The position numbers and the translations under genes were made by a program. A stretch of 8,178 bases of DNA from JACRPI01 sp041671005 (lineage in GTDB: Archaea > Nanobdellota > Nanobdellia > Woesearchaeales > DSVV01), in assembly GCA_041671005.1 (NCBI GenBank), contig JBAZCJ010000059.1:1-8178 (forward strand), given 5' to 3'. Shown one piece after another: positions 1 through 6,783 of this stretch (its first letter is position 1; every line of letters starts with the position of its first letter). The notes beneath the pieces were generated by a model that did no database searches, had not been told where the DNA came from, and saw nothing but the letters and a program-made list of their open reading frames with translations.

Positions 1-113
1 TAATTTTTTTATTGTTTCTTCTTGTATTATTTATACCTTATATTTTATTTCATCCCAAAAGAGATTTATAAAAATTCATATTGTCACCATTTAACAATAG
101 TTAAAAGGATAAC

Positions 114-123
114 ATTTATAAAC
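114..123 (+). promoter_or_regulatory. TATA-like promoter of the 157 gene
   Basis: The stretch atttataaac matches an archaeal TATA box. It lies about 38 nt before the ATG at 157, so transcription would start near 144 and leave a leader of roughly 10-15 nt. That leader carries GAGGG at 146-150, a partial Shine-Dalgarno match 6 nt before the ATG. Unlike most genes here, this one therefore looks SD-led rather than leaderless. The rest of 1-156 is AT-rich with no supported gene. Confidence 0.5.
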
Positions 124-156
124 TAGCAAAATTTTAAATTAACCAGAGGGTAAAAA

Positions 157-429
157 ATGTACGAATCTATGAGCAGTTATAATGCAGCATCTGTTTCTTC
201 TACTGATAGCTCTGATACTGATCCAGAAGCAGTTAAACCTGAAATAAGTACAACCACCTTAGAAACTATGCTTGAAGCTGTTGATACTGGTAAACCAAAA
301 GATAATGAAGAACCAATCTCAGTATATGCGAATCAAACTCAACCATCTGATACCTATTCTAATGATCAAGGACCATCTATGTCTTATCGTATTTCTGATG
401 ACGATGATGATGGCATCAAATATCATTAA
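157..429 (+). CDS. small acidic, probably disordered protein, unknown function
   Basis: I do not recognise this 90-aa protein. It is rich in Ser, Thr, Asp, Glu and Pro with few hydrophobic residues, and it has a run of five Asp near the C-terminus (about residues 81-85). There is no signal peptide or membrane segment, so it is probably cytosolic and largely unstructured. The start at 157 is supported by the partial SD GAGGG at 146-150 and a TATA-like box at 114-123. A second Met at codon 5 is possible but has no better signals. It sits 42 nt before the next gene, which has its own promoter, so the two need not be co-transcribed. The acidic composition would suit a binding or adaptor tail, but nothing in the sequence gives a function. 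Confidence that it is a real gene is moderate. Confidence 0.6.
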   Translation: MYESMSSYNAASVSSTDSSDTDPEAVKPEISTTTLETMLEAVDTGKPKDNEEPISVYANQTQPSDTYSNDQGPSMSYRISDDDDDGIKYH

Positions 430-440
430 ATCTGTATCTA

Positions 441-450
441 TTTTTATAAA
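441..450 (+). promoter_or_regulatory. TATA-like promoter of the 472 gene
   Basis: The stretch tttttataaa is centred about 26 nt before the ATG at 472. This is the spacing expected if transcription begins at or next to the start codon, giving a leaderless mRNA. There is no Shine-Dalgarno sequence in front of that ATG, which agrees. Confidence 0.6.
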
Positions 451-471
451 TCAACCCTCATTTTATCATAT

Positions 472-861
472 ATGACAGAATTAAGTGATTATGTAATTAC
501 TAATGTAACCGTATCAGGAAAAAATGCAACTATTTGTTTTAAAGACAAATATGTTTTGGAAATTTTTGTATATACTTCAATGGAAGTAACTACCGGAATT
601 GAACGTGTTGTTTTAAAAAGAAATGGAAACGGCATTTTAGTGGAAATCCTTGGAGAACATGTTTTTCCCCAAAGAAATACCTCATATTCTTACCAATGTT
701 TTAAGGAAAATATTACTCAACAAGAGATGGGAGAAAGAATACAAGCTGCAAAATTATACTGTGAAAACAGACCGCGTGAATTAAATGCTGCATTACAAAT
801 AGTAACTGCAGATAATAATCTTATTGGATATTTAATAAAAAATAGTGTTCCTATTAAATGA
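472..861 (+). CDS. hypothetical 129-aa protein, unknown function
   Basis: I do not recognise this protein. The N-terminal two thirds alternate short beta-type segments (for example VITNVTVSG, VLEIFVYTS, ILVEILGEHVF), suggesting a small beta-sheet domain. The C-terminal third (about residues 80-118) reads as amphipathic helix, including TQQEMGERIQAAKLYC. There is no signal peptide or transmembrane helix, so it is probably cytosolic. It has three cysteines (about residues 22, 76 and 96) with no metal-binding pattern. The start is fixed by a TATA-like box 26 nt upstream, implying leaderless translation. It lies between the small acidic protein and the tRNA methyltransferase, both same-strand, but each has a separate promoter signal, so a shared role cannot be argued from position. 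Confidence 0.7.
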   Translation: MTELSDYVITNVTVSGKNATICFKDKYVLEIFVYTSMEVTTGIERVVLKRNGNGILVEILGEHVFPQRNTSYSYQCFKENITQQEMGERIQAAKLYCENRPRELNAALQIVTADNNLIGYLIKNSVPIK

Positions 862-901
862 AATCAATATAATATGGTTTTACAATAATCATGACCTAAA
901 T

Positions 902-911
902 GATTATATAC
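902..911 (+). promoter_or_regulatory. TATA-like promoter deciding the methyltransferase start
   Basis: The stretch gattatatac is centred about 26 nt before the ATG at 933. It lies inside the 11-codon N-terminal extension that would result from using the in-frame ATG at 900. Its position therefore argues for a leaderless start at 933 and makes the extension untranslated promoter DNA. Confidence 0.65.
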
Positions 912-932
912 TTCTTCTTTATTCCTAAAATT

Positions 933-1592
933 ATGAAAAAAATAATAACTCCAGACGGGTCAGTAACGTTTCATAATGAACAGTTTGACGAATCATATCA
1001 TTCACGTTCTGGTGCAAAAGAAGAAGCAGTAAAAAAGTTTGCAGAGCCATGTCAAATTGCAGAGTTAGCAAAAAAAGGACATATTCGTATGCTTGATATT
1101 TGTTTTGGTCTTGGGTATAACACTGCAGCTGCAATTGACACTGCATTAGAAGCAAATTCAGAGTGCAAAATCGAAGTTATTGGATTAGAAATAGACCCTG
1201 AAATTTTAAGCGCAATTGGAGAATTAGATAACTCATTTCTCTGTTTTGATATTATCAAAGAAGCAGCAAAGAATAAAATATACAAAAACAACAATGTTTC
1301 AATTCAACTAATTCTTGGCGATGCTATTGAAACAATAAAACAAACTTCAGGAGAATTTAATGCTATTTTTTTAGATCCATTTTCTCCAAAAAAATGTCCG
1401 CAATTATGGACAAAAGAATTTTTTGAAGAATTATATAAAAGAACTATAAACAATGGAAGATTAGCAACCTACAGCTGTGCACGTATTGTACGCGATAATT
1501 TACGAGCAGTTGGGTATGAAATTCATGATGGCCCTCAATTGTGGAGAAGGGGTCCAAGTACAATTGCAATTAAACATTTAAACCCCAACTAA
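933..1592 (+). CDS. MnmC2-like tRNA U34 methyltransferase (DUF752/Methyltransf_30 family)
   Basis: A 219-aa SAM-dependent methyltransferase with a Rossmann fold. Visible motifs are the YHSRSGA N-terminal signature (residues 22-28), motif I LDICFGLGYN (54-63) for SAM binding, the acidic loop GLEIDPE (84-90), LGDAIETI (128-135), and the family hallmark FLDPFSPKKCPQLWT (146-160). In the bacterial MnmC C-terminal domain and stand-alone homologues such as the Aquifex protein, this family methylates the aminomethyl group of wobble uridine 34 to form mnm5U. The FAD oxidase half of bifunctional MnmC is absent, as in other stand-alone members. The exact substrate in this organism is inference. An in-frame ATG at 900 would add a hydrophobic 11-residue tail with no family match, and the TATA box at 902-911 supports 933. 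The protein is cytosolic. Its 3' end contains the promoter of the next gene. Confidence 0.85.
   Translation: MKKIITPDGSVTFHNEQFDESYHSRSGAKEEAVKKFAEPCQIAELAKKGHIRMLDICFGLGYNTAAAIDTALEANSECKIEVIGLEIDPEILSAIGELDNSFLCFDIIKEAAKNKIYKNNNVSIQLILGDAIETIKQTSGEFNAIFLDPFSPKKCPQLWTKEFFEELYKRTINNGRLATYSCARIVRDNLRAVGYEIHDGPQLWRRGPSTIAIKHLNPN
1573..1582 (+). promoter_or_regulatory. TATA-like promoter of the lipoprotein gene
   Basis: The stretch aacatttaaa lies inside the last codons of the methyltransferase gene, about 28 nt before the ATG at 1607. It would give a leaderless transcript. No Shine-Dalgarno sequence precedes that ATG. Confidence 0.5.
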
Positions 1593-1606
1593 CCTTAATT
1601 TTAATT

Positions 1607-2356
1607 ATGAAATCTACAAAAAACCTTTCTCAATTTTTATACACTACTGCCACAGTGGGTTTGGCATTGTTAGTTAGTGGGTGTATGACAAATCCAGATA
1701 ATATTACTATTTATCCTACATGTTCTGATGAAGATACAGGGATAAAATCAACAAATGAAATAAGGATTGTTTATACTGAAAACCAAATCATAAATATTAT
1801 TGAAGCTGAAGCTGAAAATCACCACATCTCTTCATCTTTTCTTAAAGCAATGGTTGATCAAGAATCACATTTTGACCCTTATAATATTAATTATGATGAT
1901 GGAATAGAAGGCAATGAAAATTGGAATTCATATAGTCCTCAATGCGTATTTACCTCAGATGGGTACCCTCATGGAGTGGGGTTATTACAGTTGACTGGTT
2001 TAGGATATCAAGGCTTTTCTTACCCATATTGTTTAGACCAACCTGATAATAATAATATTGATTATTTTTATTCTATGAATATGAATGAGTTTGGCAGATG
2101 GATCAATATGACTGATGTCACTCCATTATGCAATCCATTTGATCCACAACAAAATATAGATCGATTTTTAACAGGATATGCAGTTCCGTATCGCAATTAC
2201 CTTCATAAACAATATCCTCACAAAAGTGAAGAAGAAATACTTGCAGAAGTTGCTTTTTCTTGGCGCCATGGATTATTTGAAAAATATAATCCTAACACAG
2301 ATTATATAAAAGATTATTTTACTTTAGTAGAAAAATATGAATCCGAATCTAATTAA
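1607..2356 (+). CDS. lipoprotein with lytic transglycosylase (SLT/lysozyme-like) domain
   Basis: A 249-aa exported protein. Residues 1-26 form a lipoprotein signal: basic n-region, hydrophobic core, and lipobox LVSGC with Cys26 as the likely lipidated residue. From about residue 60 a lysozyme-like SLT domain follows. FLKAMVDQESHFDP (78-91) carries the presumed catalytic Glu86 in the family's ES-x-F context, GVGLLQLTG (123-131) matches the GxxGLMQ block, and NPFDPQQNI (176-184) matches the DPxxNI block before a C-terminal helix pair. About 35 residues containing Cys113 separate the first two blocks; Cys142 and Cys175 could form disulfides. Family members cleave the MurNAc-GlcNAc bond of peptidoglycan. 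Archaea lack murein, so if the host is archaeal the likely target is another cell, or the fold has been repurposed. The usual final AxYNxG block is replaced by AFSWRHG (216-222), so activity is uncertain. Confidence 0.8.
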   Translation: MKSTKNLSQFLYTTATVGLALLVSGCMTNPDNITIYPTCSDEDTGIKSTNEIRIVYTENQIINIIEAEAENHHISSSFLKAMVDQESHFDPYNINYDDGIEGNENWNSYSPQCVFTSDGYPHGVGLLQLTGLGYQGFSYPYCLDQPDNNNIDYFYSMNMNEFGRWINMTDVTPLCNPFDPQQNIDRFLTGYAVPYRNYLHKQYPHKSEEEILAEVAFSWRHGLFEKYNPNTDYIKDYFTLVEKYESESN

Positions 2357-2374
2357 AACAGTGAAACCAAAATA

Positions 2375-5245
2375 CTATTTTTTAACTTTTTGATACCGTT
2401 CAGAGAAGTAATATATTTTTTCAAAAACAGACAATTTTCTATAAATTAATACTAACATAATGAATATTGCAATAAGAAGTAACCATATTATATATATTTC
2501 TTTAAACGTCCCTGTAAGAATTGTATAAAAAATAAATAATACTGCAGCAGTTCCTGCAAAAACATGAAATAAACTATGATCAGATTCAATATAATTTGGC
2601 ACAAATTTTTTATTTTTTTTCTGTCCACTTTTTTTTGTTTTAGTAGAAAAATACCATAGCCCACAAAGGATCATACTTGGGATTAAAGCAAGGATTCCAT
2701 ATCTATAATTATATAAAACAGTATCTTTTCCCAATAAATCAATTACTCCCCATGATGTGATTGAATTTAAAAAACGTTGAGTAAATGATTTTTCCACTGT
2801 TACTTCTTTTGGATTCACAATTTCAAATGTATTTTGTGTATCCATCATACTTGCAAAATTCTCAGAAAAAATAAGATCATTCTTTTCGTCAATAAAAATT
2901 TCTTCTTCTAAATCTGAAATTTCATCAGAAACAGATTTAGAAATAATCTCTTCTGAATAATCTGAAGATTCTTCTGCAACATCAGTATATGCACTACTCG
3001 ATGAACCAGAACTATGATGACTATGTACAGTATCACTTTCAGAAGATATTGGTACAGGTCTTTGCTGTACAATCCATGAATAATTTACACTATTTGAATC
3101 TCCCGTACCATCAAATGCAATAACAAATGCACTAAGATTATCCCCATAAAAATAAGTACTGCTATTTAAAATAATAAATACAAAATCATTTGAAGAACTA
3201 GGAGTATTTTCTGTAAACAAAATACTATCGTTTCTTAACCAGGTTATAGAAATATTTCCTAAATCATCATCTGAGTCATGATAAGTAATGTTCAAACCTA
3301 TTGTTGAGCCTTCAGTAAGATTACTTTCATTTGCGAAAACAGTAATTATTGGAGCAGTATTTTGTACAGTCCAAGATCTTTGTAATCCAGTGGAGTTATC
3401 ACTCTCATCTGATGCAGTAACAGAAACAGTGATGACATCACTTTTATTGTATTCTGAGGAATTCAATGCAAAAAAAGTATTATTTTCAATAGAAAAATTA
3501 TGAGAAACCAACACATCATTTTTGTACCAATCTATAAACAATGTTGCAATATCATTATCAATATCAGTATAATAAACATTAATTCCTATCCCAGATGTTT
3601 TTGTAACTGCACTTGTATTTGCAGTAAAATCAGCGGTAGGTGCAACATTTCCTACAGTCCAACTCAGATTTAGTTCTGAAGAATAAAGCCAGTCATCAAA
3701 ACCAACAATAGATGCAGTAATATTATCATTTTTATTGTAATAACTAGTGTTTAATATTTCTATTGAAGAAGGTATAAATTCAGAATATAATAAAATTTCA
3801 TTTTTAATCCAACTTACATTAAAAGTACATAAGTCTTCATCTGCATCTATACAACTCATTATTATTCCTAGGCCAGAAGTTTTAGTTGGAATTGTTACAT
3901 TTGTTTCAGCAAAAATAATTGGAGAAGAGTCTTGAACAATCCATGAAGAATTTGTTTGAATTGAACTTTGAAGTTGATCATGTGCCATAATTGAAACAGT
4001 AATCGTATCATTTCGAGAATAATATGTTTGATTTAATACAACAAGCGTGTTTTGATTTGAAAAAACAGAAGAAAACATTTCTGAGTATAATAAAGAACCA
4101 TTTCTCAGCCAATCTACAAAAATGTCCATAATCTGGTTATTTTCATCAATAAATGTTACGTTTACACCTAACCCTATTGATTTTGTGATTTCTGTTGAAT
4201 TTAACAATATTGCATTTAACACAGGAATATAATTTGGGCCTATTGTAAGTATTGTTGAGTTTAATGTTGTTCCATAAGTAACATTATCTACTGGAGTTAC
4301 AGAAGCACGCCAGGTACTATTCACTGATAATAAAGAAGAATCAATTTTAAAAGTATTGTTTTGATAAATCAATTGTATTTGCTGATCAGAAAGAGTAGTA
4401 TTATAGATTCGTATATCATCAACAGTTGCATTAAAATATAATATCTGCATCATTGAAGATCCAAACGATTTAATGTACATTGCTTTATTTGTAGTTTTAA
4501 GAATAAAAGGAGTTAAAAAAGTTTCTTGAGTAGTATTAAAAAATAATGTCACATTATTTGATTTAGTATACCGAACAGCAACAAAAGTCCATGCATTTGT
4601 CGGAAGAATCGTTCTTGATGTAAACGGGACAGTAGTCGTACCATTTGTTAAGAAAAAAGTTGTTGTGCCATTTGCATTATAACGCCATTCAAAGTTCTTT
4701 GCTATTGAAGATCCGCTATATCCTATCAACGTTTGATATGTTTTAAATTTATTTGGTTTAACCCATCCTGTAATTGTAAACCCATTTTCTAAATTAGTAC
4801 TTATAGAAGGATTAGCTGAAACTAAAAAATATGATGTATTTGTTTTTCCTGTGTCTGTATAAGTCCCAAATCCATCATATCCCCCTGTTACATTCCAGGT
4901 CATAGATCCATAAACAGTAATGACTGAATTAAACCCAGAATAATCTCTTGTCCTTGTTGTGGTACTTCCTGCTTCAAAAGGAATAATTAATCTTTCAAAA
5001 GGAAAACTATTTTTGTACCAGGCAAAAATATTTTTTACATTATCCCCACTGCTGTCAAATGTTGATATATTATATGCAGTGAGATTTTCTAAAGATGTGT
5101 TTGAACCATACGTTGTATTCAAAAAAGGTATTGTGTGAGTCGGTGTTGTAGCATAAGAAGATATACTTAACAGTATTGCAATCCATAGTAAAAGTTGTAA
5201 TTTTAATAAAGTTATTACTTGTAATTTCCTACACACTGCATACAT
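2375..5245 (-). CDS. giant surface glycoprotein: LamG domain plus four Ig/PKD-like repeats, C-terminal membrane helices
   Basis: A 956-aa exported protein. A signal peptide spans about residues 8-32. Residues 70-300 form a LamG/concanavalin A-like jelly roll; the core is FTITGWVKPN (156-165), NAWTFVAVRY (217-226) and VDDIRIYNTTLSDQQI (275-290). After a linker come four tandem repeats of about 95 residues (341-437, 441-533, 535-629, 630-728). Each has a D-rich turn, a W-[LIY]-[KR]-N strand, a [SR]-x-[DN]-x-[IL] strand and a closing W-[IT]-V. A Ser/His/Glu-rich linker (730-790) leads to three hydrophobic helices (about 849-867, 893-911, 917-935) and a basic tail. More than 30 N-x-S/T sequons suggest heavy N-glycosylation. 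The likely role is cell-surface adhesion or carbohydrate binding (inference). An in-frame TAG two codons upstream bounds the start at 5245. GTG at codon 4 is an alternative, better spaced from the AGAGG at 5246-5250. Confidence 0.85.
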   Translation of the reverse strand: MYAVCRKLQVITLLKLQLLLWIAILLSISSYATTPTHTIPFLNTTYGSNTSLENLTAYNISTFDSSGDNVKNIFAWYKNSFPFERLIIPFEAGSTTTRTRDYSGFNSVITVYGSMTWNVTGGYDGFGTYTDTGKTNTSYFLVSANPSISTNLENGFTITGWVKPNKFKTYQTLIGYSGSSIAKNFEWRYNANGTTTFFLTNGTTTVPFTSRTILPTNAWTFVAVRYTKSNNVTLFFNTTQETFLTPFILKTTNKAMYIKSFGSSMMQILYFNATVDDIRIYNTTLSDQQIQLIYQNNTFKIDSSLLSVNSTWRASVTPVDNVTYGTTLNSTILTIGPNYIPVLNAILLNSTEITKSIGLGVNVTFIDENNQIMDIFVDWLRNGSLLYSEMFSSVFSNQNTLVVLNQTYYSRNDTITVSIMAHDQLQSSIQTNSSWIVQDSSPIIFAETNVTIPTKTSGLGIIMSCIDADEDLCTFNVSWIKNEILLYSEFIPSSIEILNTSYYNKNDNITASIVGFDDWLYSSELNLSWTVGNVAPTADFTANTSAVTKTSGIGINVYYTDIDNDIATLFIDWYKNDVLVSHNFSIENNTFFALNSSEYNKSDVITVSVTASDESDNSTGLQRSWTVQNTAPIITVFANESNLTEGSTIGLNITYHDSDDDLGNISITWLRNDSILFTENTPSSSNDFVFIILNSSTYFYGDNLSAFVIAFDGTGDSNSVNYSWIVQQRPVPISSESDTVHSHHSSGSSSSAYTDVAEESSDYSEEIISKSVSDEISDLEEEIFIDEKNDLIFSENFASMMDTQNTFEIVNPKEVTVEKSFTQRFLNSITSWGVIDLLGKDTVLYNYRYGILALIPSMILCGLWYFSTKTKKSGQKKNKKFVPNYIESDHSLFHVFAGTAAVLFIFYTILTGTFKEIYIIWLLLIAIFIMLVLIYRKLSVFEKIYYFSERYQKVKK

Positions 5246-5247
5246 CC

Positions 5248-5260
5248 TCTAGATCTTCTA
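5248..5260 (-). promoter_or_regulatory. short hairpin next to the surface-protein start
   Basis: Read on the minus strand, ctaga-aga-tctag is a perfect 5-bp inverted repeat with a 3-nt loop. It ends inside the AGAGG that abuts the ATG at 5245. In the expected 5' leader it could mask the only SD-like sequence. It is short, so chance is possible. Confidence 0.3.
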
Positions 5261-5270
5261 GCACGTCAAT

Positions 5271-5287
5271 ACTGATTGTTAATCAGT
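5271..5287. promoter_or_regulatory. 7-bp inverted repeat upstream of the surface-protein gene
   Basis: The sequence actgatt-gtt-aatcagt is a perfect 7-bp inverted repeat with a 3-nt centre. It lies 26-42 nt before the ATG at 5245, overlapping the transcription start predicted from the TATA-like box at 5301-5310. That position suits a repressor operator. Read as RNA it could also be a hairpin ending transcripts of the 113-aa gene. Confidence 0.4.
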
Positions 5288-5300
5288 TTTTAGAAAAATG

Positions 5301-5310
5301 TGTTTAAAAA
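5301..5310 (-). promoter_or_regulatory. candidate TATA box for the surface-protein gene
   Basis: On the minus strand this reads tttttaaaca. Transcription would start near 5280, giving a leader of about 35 nt before the ATG at 5245. This is the weakest TATA assignment in the window. The T-run may instead serve as terminator for the 113-aa gene that stops at 5327. Confidence 0.35.
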
Positions 5311-5326
5311 GATTATGGATTTAGAA

Positions 5327-5668
5327 TTAGTTTCCTTTTAATGTTTGTAACATTTGTGAGACTGCAGCATCAAAATCACTCAATTCGTTTGGTGTTAATG
5401 GGCGAATATGCAAAGATTCGTTAGCAGAAAAAAGACGATCAAATGGCGGGCTATTTGAAAGTAAGTCAACTTTCATTGGAGGTATTTTGTTTTGAGTAAT
5501 ACTTTGTAATCGTTGAAAATACGCATATCCTAATGCTGTAGCTGTAGGCGTTGCTGTAATTACATTTTTTCCACTTGGGTCCATAATAGCATAAGGATTA
5601 GGAAATACTCCTCCATAAATAGGAGAAGAATATGTTAAATAAAGTGTTTCAGATATTCTTTCTGTCAT
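5327..5668 (-). CDS. hypothetical 113-aa protein, unknown function
   Basis: I do not recognise this protein. It has no signal peptide, no transmembrane helix and no cysteine, so it is probably soluble and cytosolic. The N-terminal half is rich in Pro, Gly, Ser, Thr and Tyr (for example SSPIYGGVFPNPYAI and TPTATALGYAYF). The C-terminal end reads as a helix, with LTPNELSDFDAAVSQMLQTL at about residues 92-111. The start is well fixed: a TATA-like box at 5691-5699 sits about 27 nt upstream, and there is no Shine-Dalgarno sequence, so the mRNA is probably leaderless. It is divergent from the 292-aa gene across an 87-nt shared promoter region and lies 81 nt upstream of the surface-protein gene on the same strand. 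A tie to either neighbour is not shown. Confidence 0.65.
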   Translation of the reverse strand: MTERISETLYLTYSSPIYGGVFPNPYAIMDPSGKNVITATPTATALGYAYFQRLQSITQNKIPPMKVDLLSNSPPFDRLFSANESLHIRPLTPNELSDFDAAVSQMLQTLKGN

Positions 5669-5690
5669 TAAGTAAAGAAACTATTTACTC

Positions 5691-5699
5691 TATTTAAAG
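5691..5699 (-). promoter_or_regulatory. TATA-like promoter of the 113-aa gene
   Basis: On the minus strand this reads ctttaaata, centred about 27 nt before the ATG at 5668. This is the leaderless geometry. It is one half of a compact divergent promoter region. Confidence 0.6.
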
Positions 5700-5722
5700 A
5701 TTGGTCCCTAATTTCATCGTAA

Positions 5723-5732
5723 CTTATTTAAT
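5723..5732 (+). promoter_or_regulatory. TATA-like promoter of the 292-aa gene
   Basis: The stretch cttatttaat is centred about 28 nt before the ATG at 5756. With the opposing box at 5691-5699 it forms a divergent pair separated by only about 23 nt, so binding of transcription factor B and polymerase at one side could affect the other. Confidence 0.5.
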
Positions 5733-5755
5733 TATTAGATAAATTTAATAAAAAA

Positions 5756-6634
5756 ATGGTAACTAATGAAGATTTAGTTGAAAGACGACTTGCATTTTTA
5801 CAATTTTTTAAACAAAACAGACAGCAGTTTATTGGTGAAGATTATATCCTCAATTTATATTTAATGTTAACTCAACAAGAACTCAAATTAGCTAATGAAA
5901 CTATTCCTAGTCCAATCAGAAATGATCTTATGAATTACCGTAGTTCAAATCCATTTTCTCCTATTTTTCTTTCTCGTAAAAGAAATAGTGCAGATCTTTG
6001 CATTGAAGCAAGAGCAATAATCGAAATGATTCCTTGTGATCCCCGATATTGGGATAGACAAGGAAAAGGTATAATTCAATTAAAACCATTAAGCCTAGAT
6101 TCTAACTCTTTTTTTCATATGTCAACTGAAGAAGATCCTGAATTGATAAATCAAGAAGAATTAAAACCTACTAACAAAGAAGATACACTTTCATCTCAAT
6201 TTCCTTATCGCCGACCAGCTTCATTAGAAGAAGCAGTAAAAGCTCAATGTTTATACCGTGGGACTACCTCTACATACATGTTAACTCCATTAGAACATTT
6301 TTTGCATGGAAGCGGTCCTGGAGTTAATGAATTATTATCTGCTGATCCAAGACAACATCATCGTCCATCTTTAGTACACAAAGGGATTTTAAATCCATTT
6401 GCATGCCAAGTTTTAAGACAAAGACAATATGAAGGTAAACATTATTGTTTAGTTTCACATTTTATTGATGGAGAAACCAATTTTGGTTTTATGACTCTCC
6501 CTGATTTAGATACGAATCCCAATTCTCCAACGTTTGGATATGCTAAAGAATTTCCACAATTAATAGATACTGAAAGAAAATATACAAGACTCCCGCGTAT
6601 TGATTTTGCTAAAAAATATGCACCATTGCCATAA
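5756..6634 (+). CDS. hypothetical 292-aa soluble protein, unknown function
   Basis: I do not recognise the family. There is no signal peptide or membrane segment. The N-terminal part (residues 1-60) is helical, with LVERRLAFLQFFKQNR near the start. Residues 85-115 include a compact CDPRYWD stretch. An acidic, probably flexible linker spans about 118-148. The C-terminal half (150-290) is the most structured-looking: it contains LYRGTTSTYMLTPLEHFLHG (166-185), a DPRQHH turn (197-202), and the strand-like HYCLVSHFIDGETNFGFMTL (229-248). His and Cys are scattered with no clear metal site. The LYRG motif recalls the first conserved block of ADP-ribosyltransferases, but no matching later STS or E-x-E block is convincing, so I do not assign that function. 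The start is supported by a TATA box 28 nt upstream (leaderless). The gene is divergent from the 113-aa gene. Confidence 0.75.
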   Translation: MVTNEDLVERRLAFLQFFKQNRQQFIGEDYILNLYLMLTQQELKLANETIPSPIRNDLMNYRSSNPFSPIFLSRKRNSADLCIEARAIIEMIPCDPRYWDRQGKGIIQLKPLSLDSNSFFHMSTEEDPELINQEELKPTNKEDTLSSQFPYRRPASLEEAVKAQCLYRGTTSTYMLTPLEHFLHGSGPGVNELLSADPRQHHRPSLVHKGILNPFACQVLRQRQYEGKHYCLVSHFIDGETNFGFMTLPDLDTNPNSPTFGYAKEFPQLIDTERKYTRLPRIDFAKKYAPLP

Positions 6635-6663
6635 ATTATCAATTATTAAATCCTGAATATACC

Positions 6664-6668
6664 TTTTT
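6664..6668 (+). terminator. T-run downstream of the 292-aa gene
   Basis: A run of five T lies 30 nt after the stop at 6634, and a second run of six T follows at 6726-6731. Archaeal polymerase can stop at such U-tracts without a hairpin, so either could end the transcript. Confidence 0.35.
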
Positions 6669-6683
6669 CCATACTAATATCTG

Positions 6684-6715
6684 AACCCCTTCATTTCCTG
6701 TGGAACACCACTATT
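6684..6715. repeat. direct repeat, copy A (32 bp)
   Basis: Copy A begins aaccccttcatttcct and ends ctatt. It matches copy B at 30 of 32 positions, differing only at 6700 (g versus a) and 6709 (c versus t). Similarity fades after 6720. Inside it, gtgg-aaca-ccac (6700-6711) forms a perfect 4-bp inverted repeat that both substitutions weaken in copy B. The strand of action is unknown. Confidence 0.85.
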
Positions 6716-6738
6716 TAGGCGTACCTTTTTTATAATTT

Positions 6739-6751
6739 ATTCACGGTGAAT
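6739..6751. repeat. inverted repeat between the two direct repeats
   Basis: The sequence attcac-g-gtgaat is a perfect 6-bp inverted repeat around one central base. With no loop to speak of, it is more likely a protein-binding palindrome than an RNA hairpin. Confidence 0.5.
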
Positions 6752-6757
6752 GAAAAA

Positions 6758-6773
6758 TATACATTTGTGTATA
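6758..6773. repeat. second inverted repeat between the direct repeats
   Basis: The sequence tataca-tttg-tgtata is a perfect 6-bp inverted repeat with a 4-nt loop, just 6 nt after the preceding palindrome. It could be an operator or a small hairpin. Confidence 0.5.
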
Positions 6774-6783
6774 CTACGGTACT

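Noticed and set aside
272..475. Plus-strand 67-aa frame overlapping the small acidic protein
   Set aside because: It overlaps the better-supported 157 gene in another frame, has no promoter or SD, and its Ile/Leu/Met-rich composition is typical of frame-shifted AT-rich coding DNA.
900..932. In-frame upstream ATG that would extend the methyltransferase by 11 residues
   Set aside because: The extension is a hydrophobic stretch with no family counterpart. A TATA-like box lies within it at the right distance for a leaderless start at 933.
931..1294. Minus-strand frames antisense to the methyltransferase gene
   Set aside because: They overlap a clear enzyme gene, and their composition is low-complexity and hydrophobic, as expected of antisense shadows.
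3288..3935. Two plus-strand frames (3288-3503 and 3747-3935) antisense to the surface-protein gene
   Set aside because: The minus-strand frame is a continuous, domain-rich 956-aa protein. The antisense frames are by-products of its repeats and have no start signals.
5921..6634. ADP-ribosyltransferase assignment for the 292-aa protein
   Set aside because: Only the LYRG-like block is visible. No convincing STS or E-x-E motif follows, so the match may be chance.
6442..6642. Minus-strand 66-aa frame at the end of the 292-aa gene
   Set aside because: It is fully antisense to a longer gene with a proper promoter, and no TATA box or SD is evident for it.
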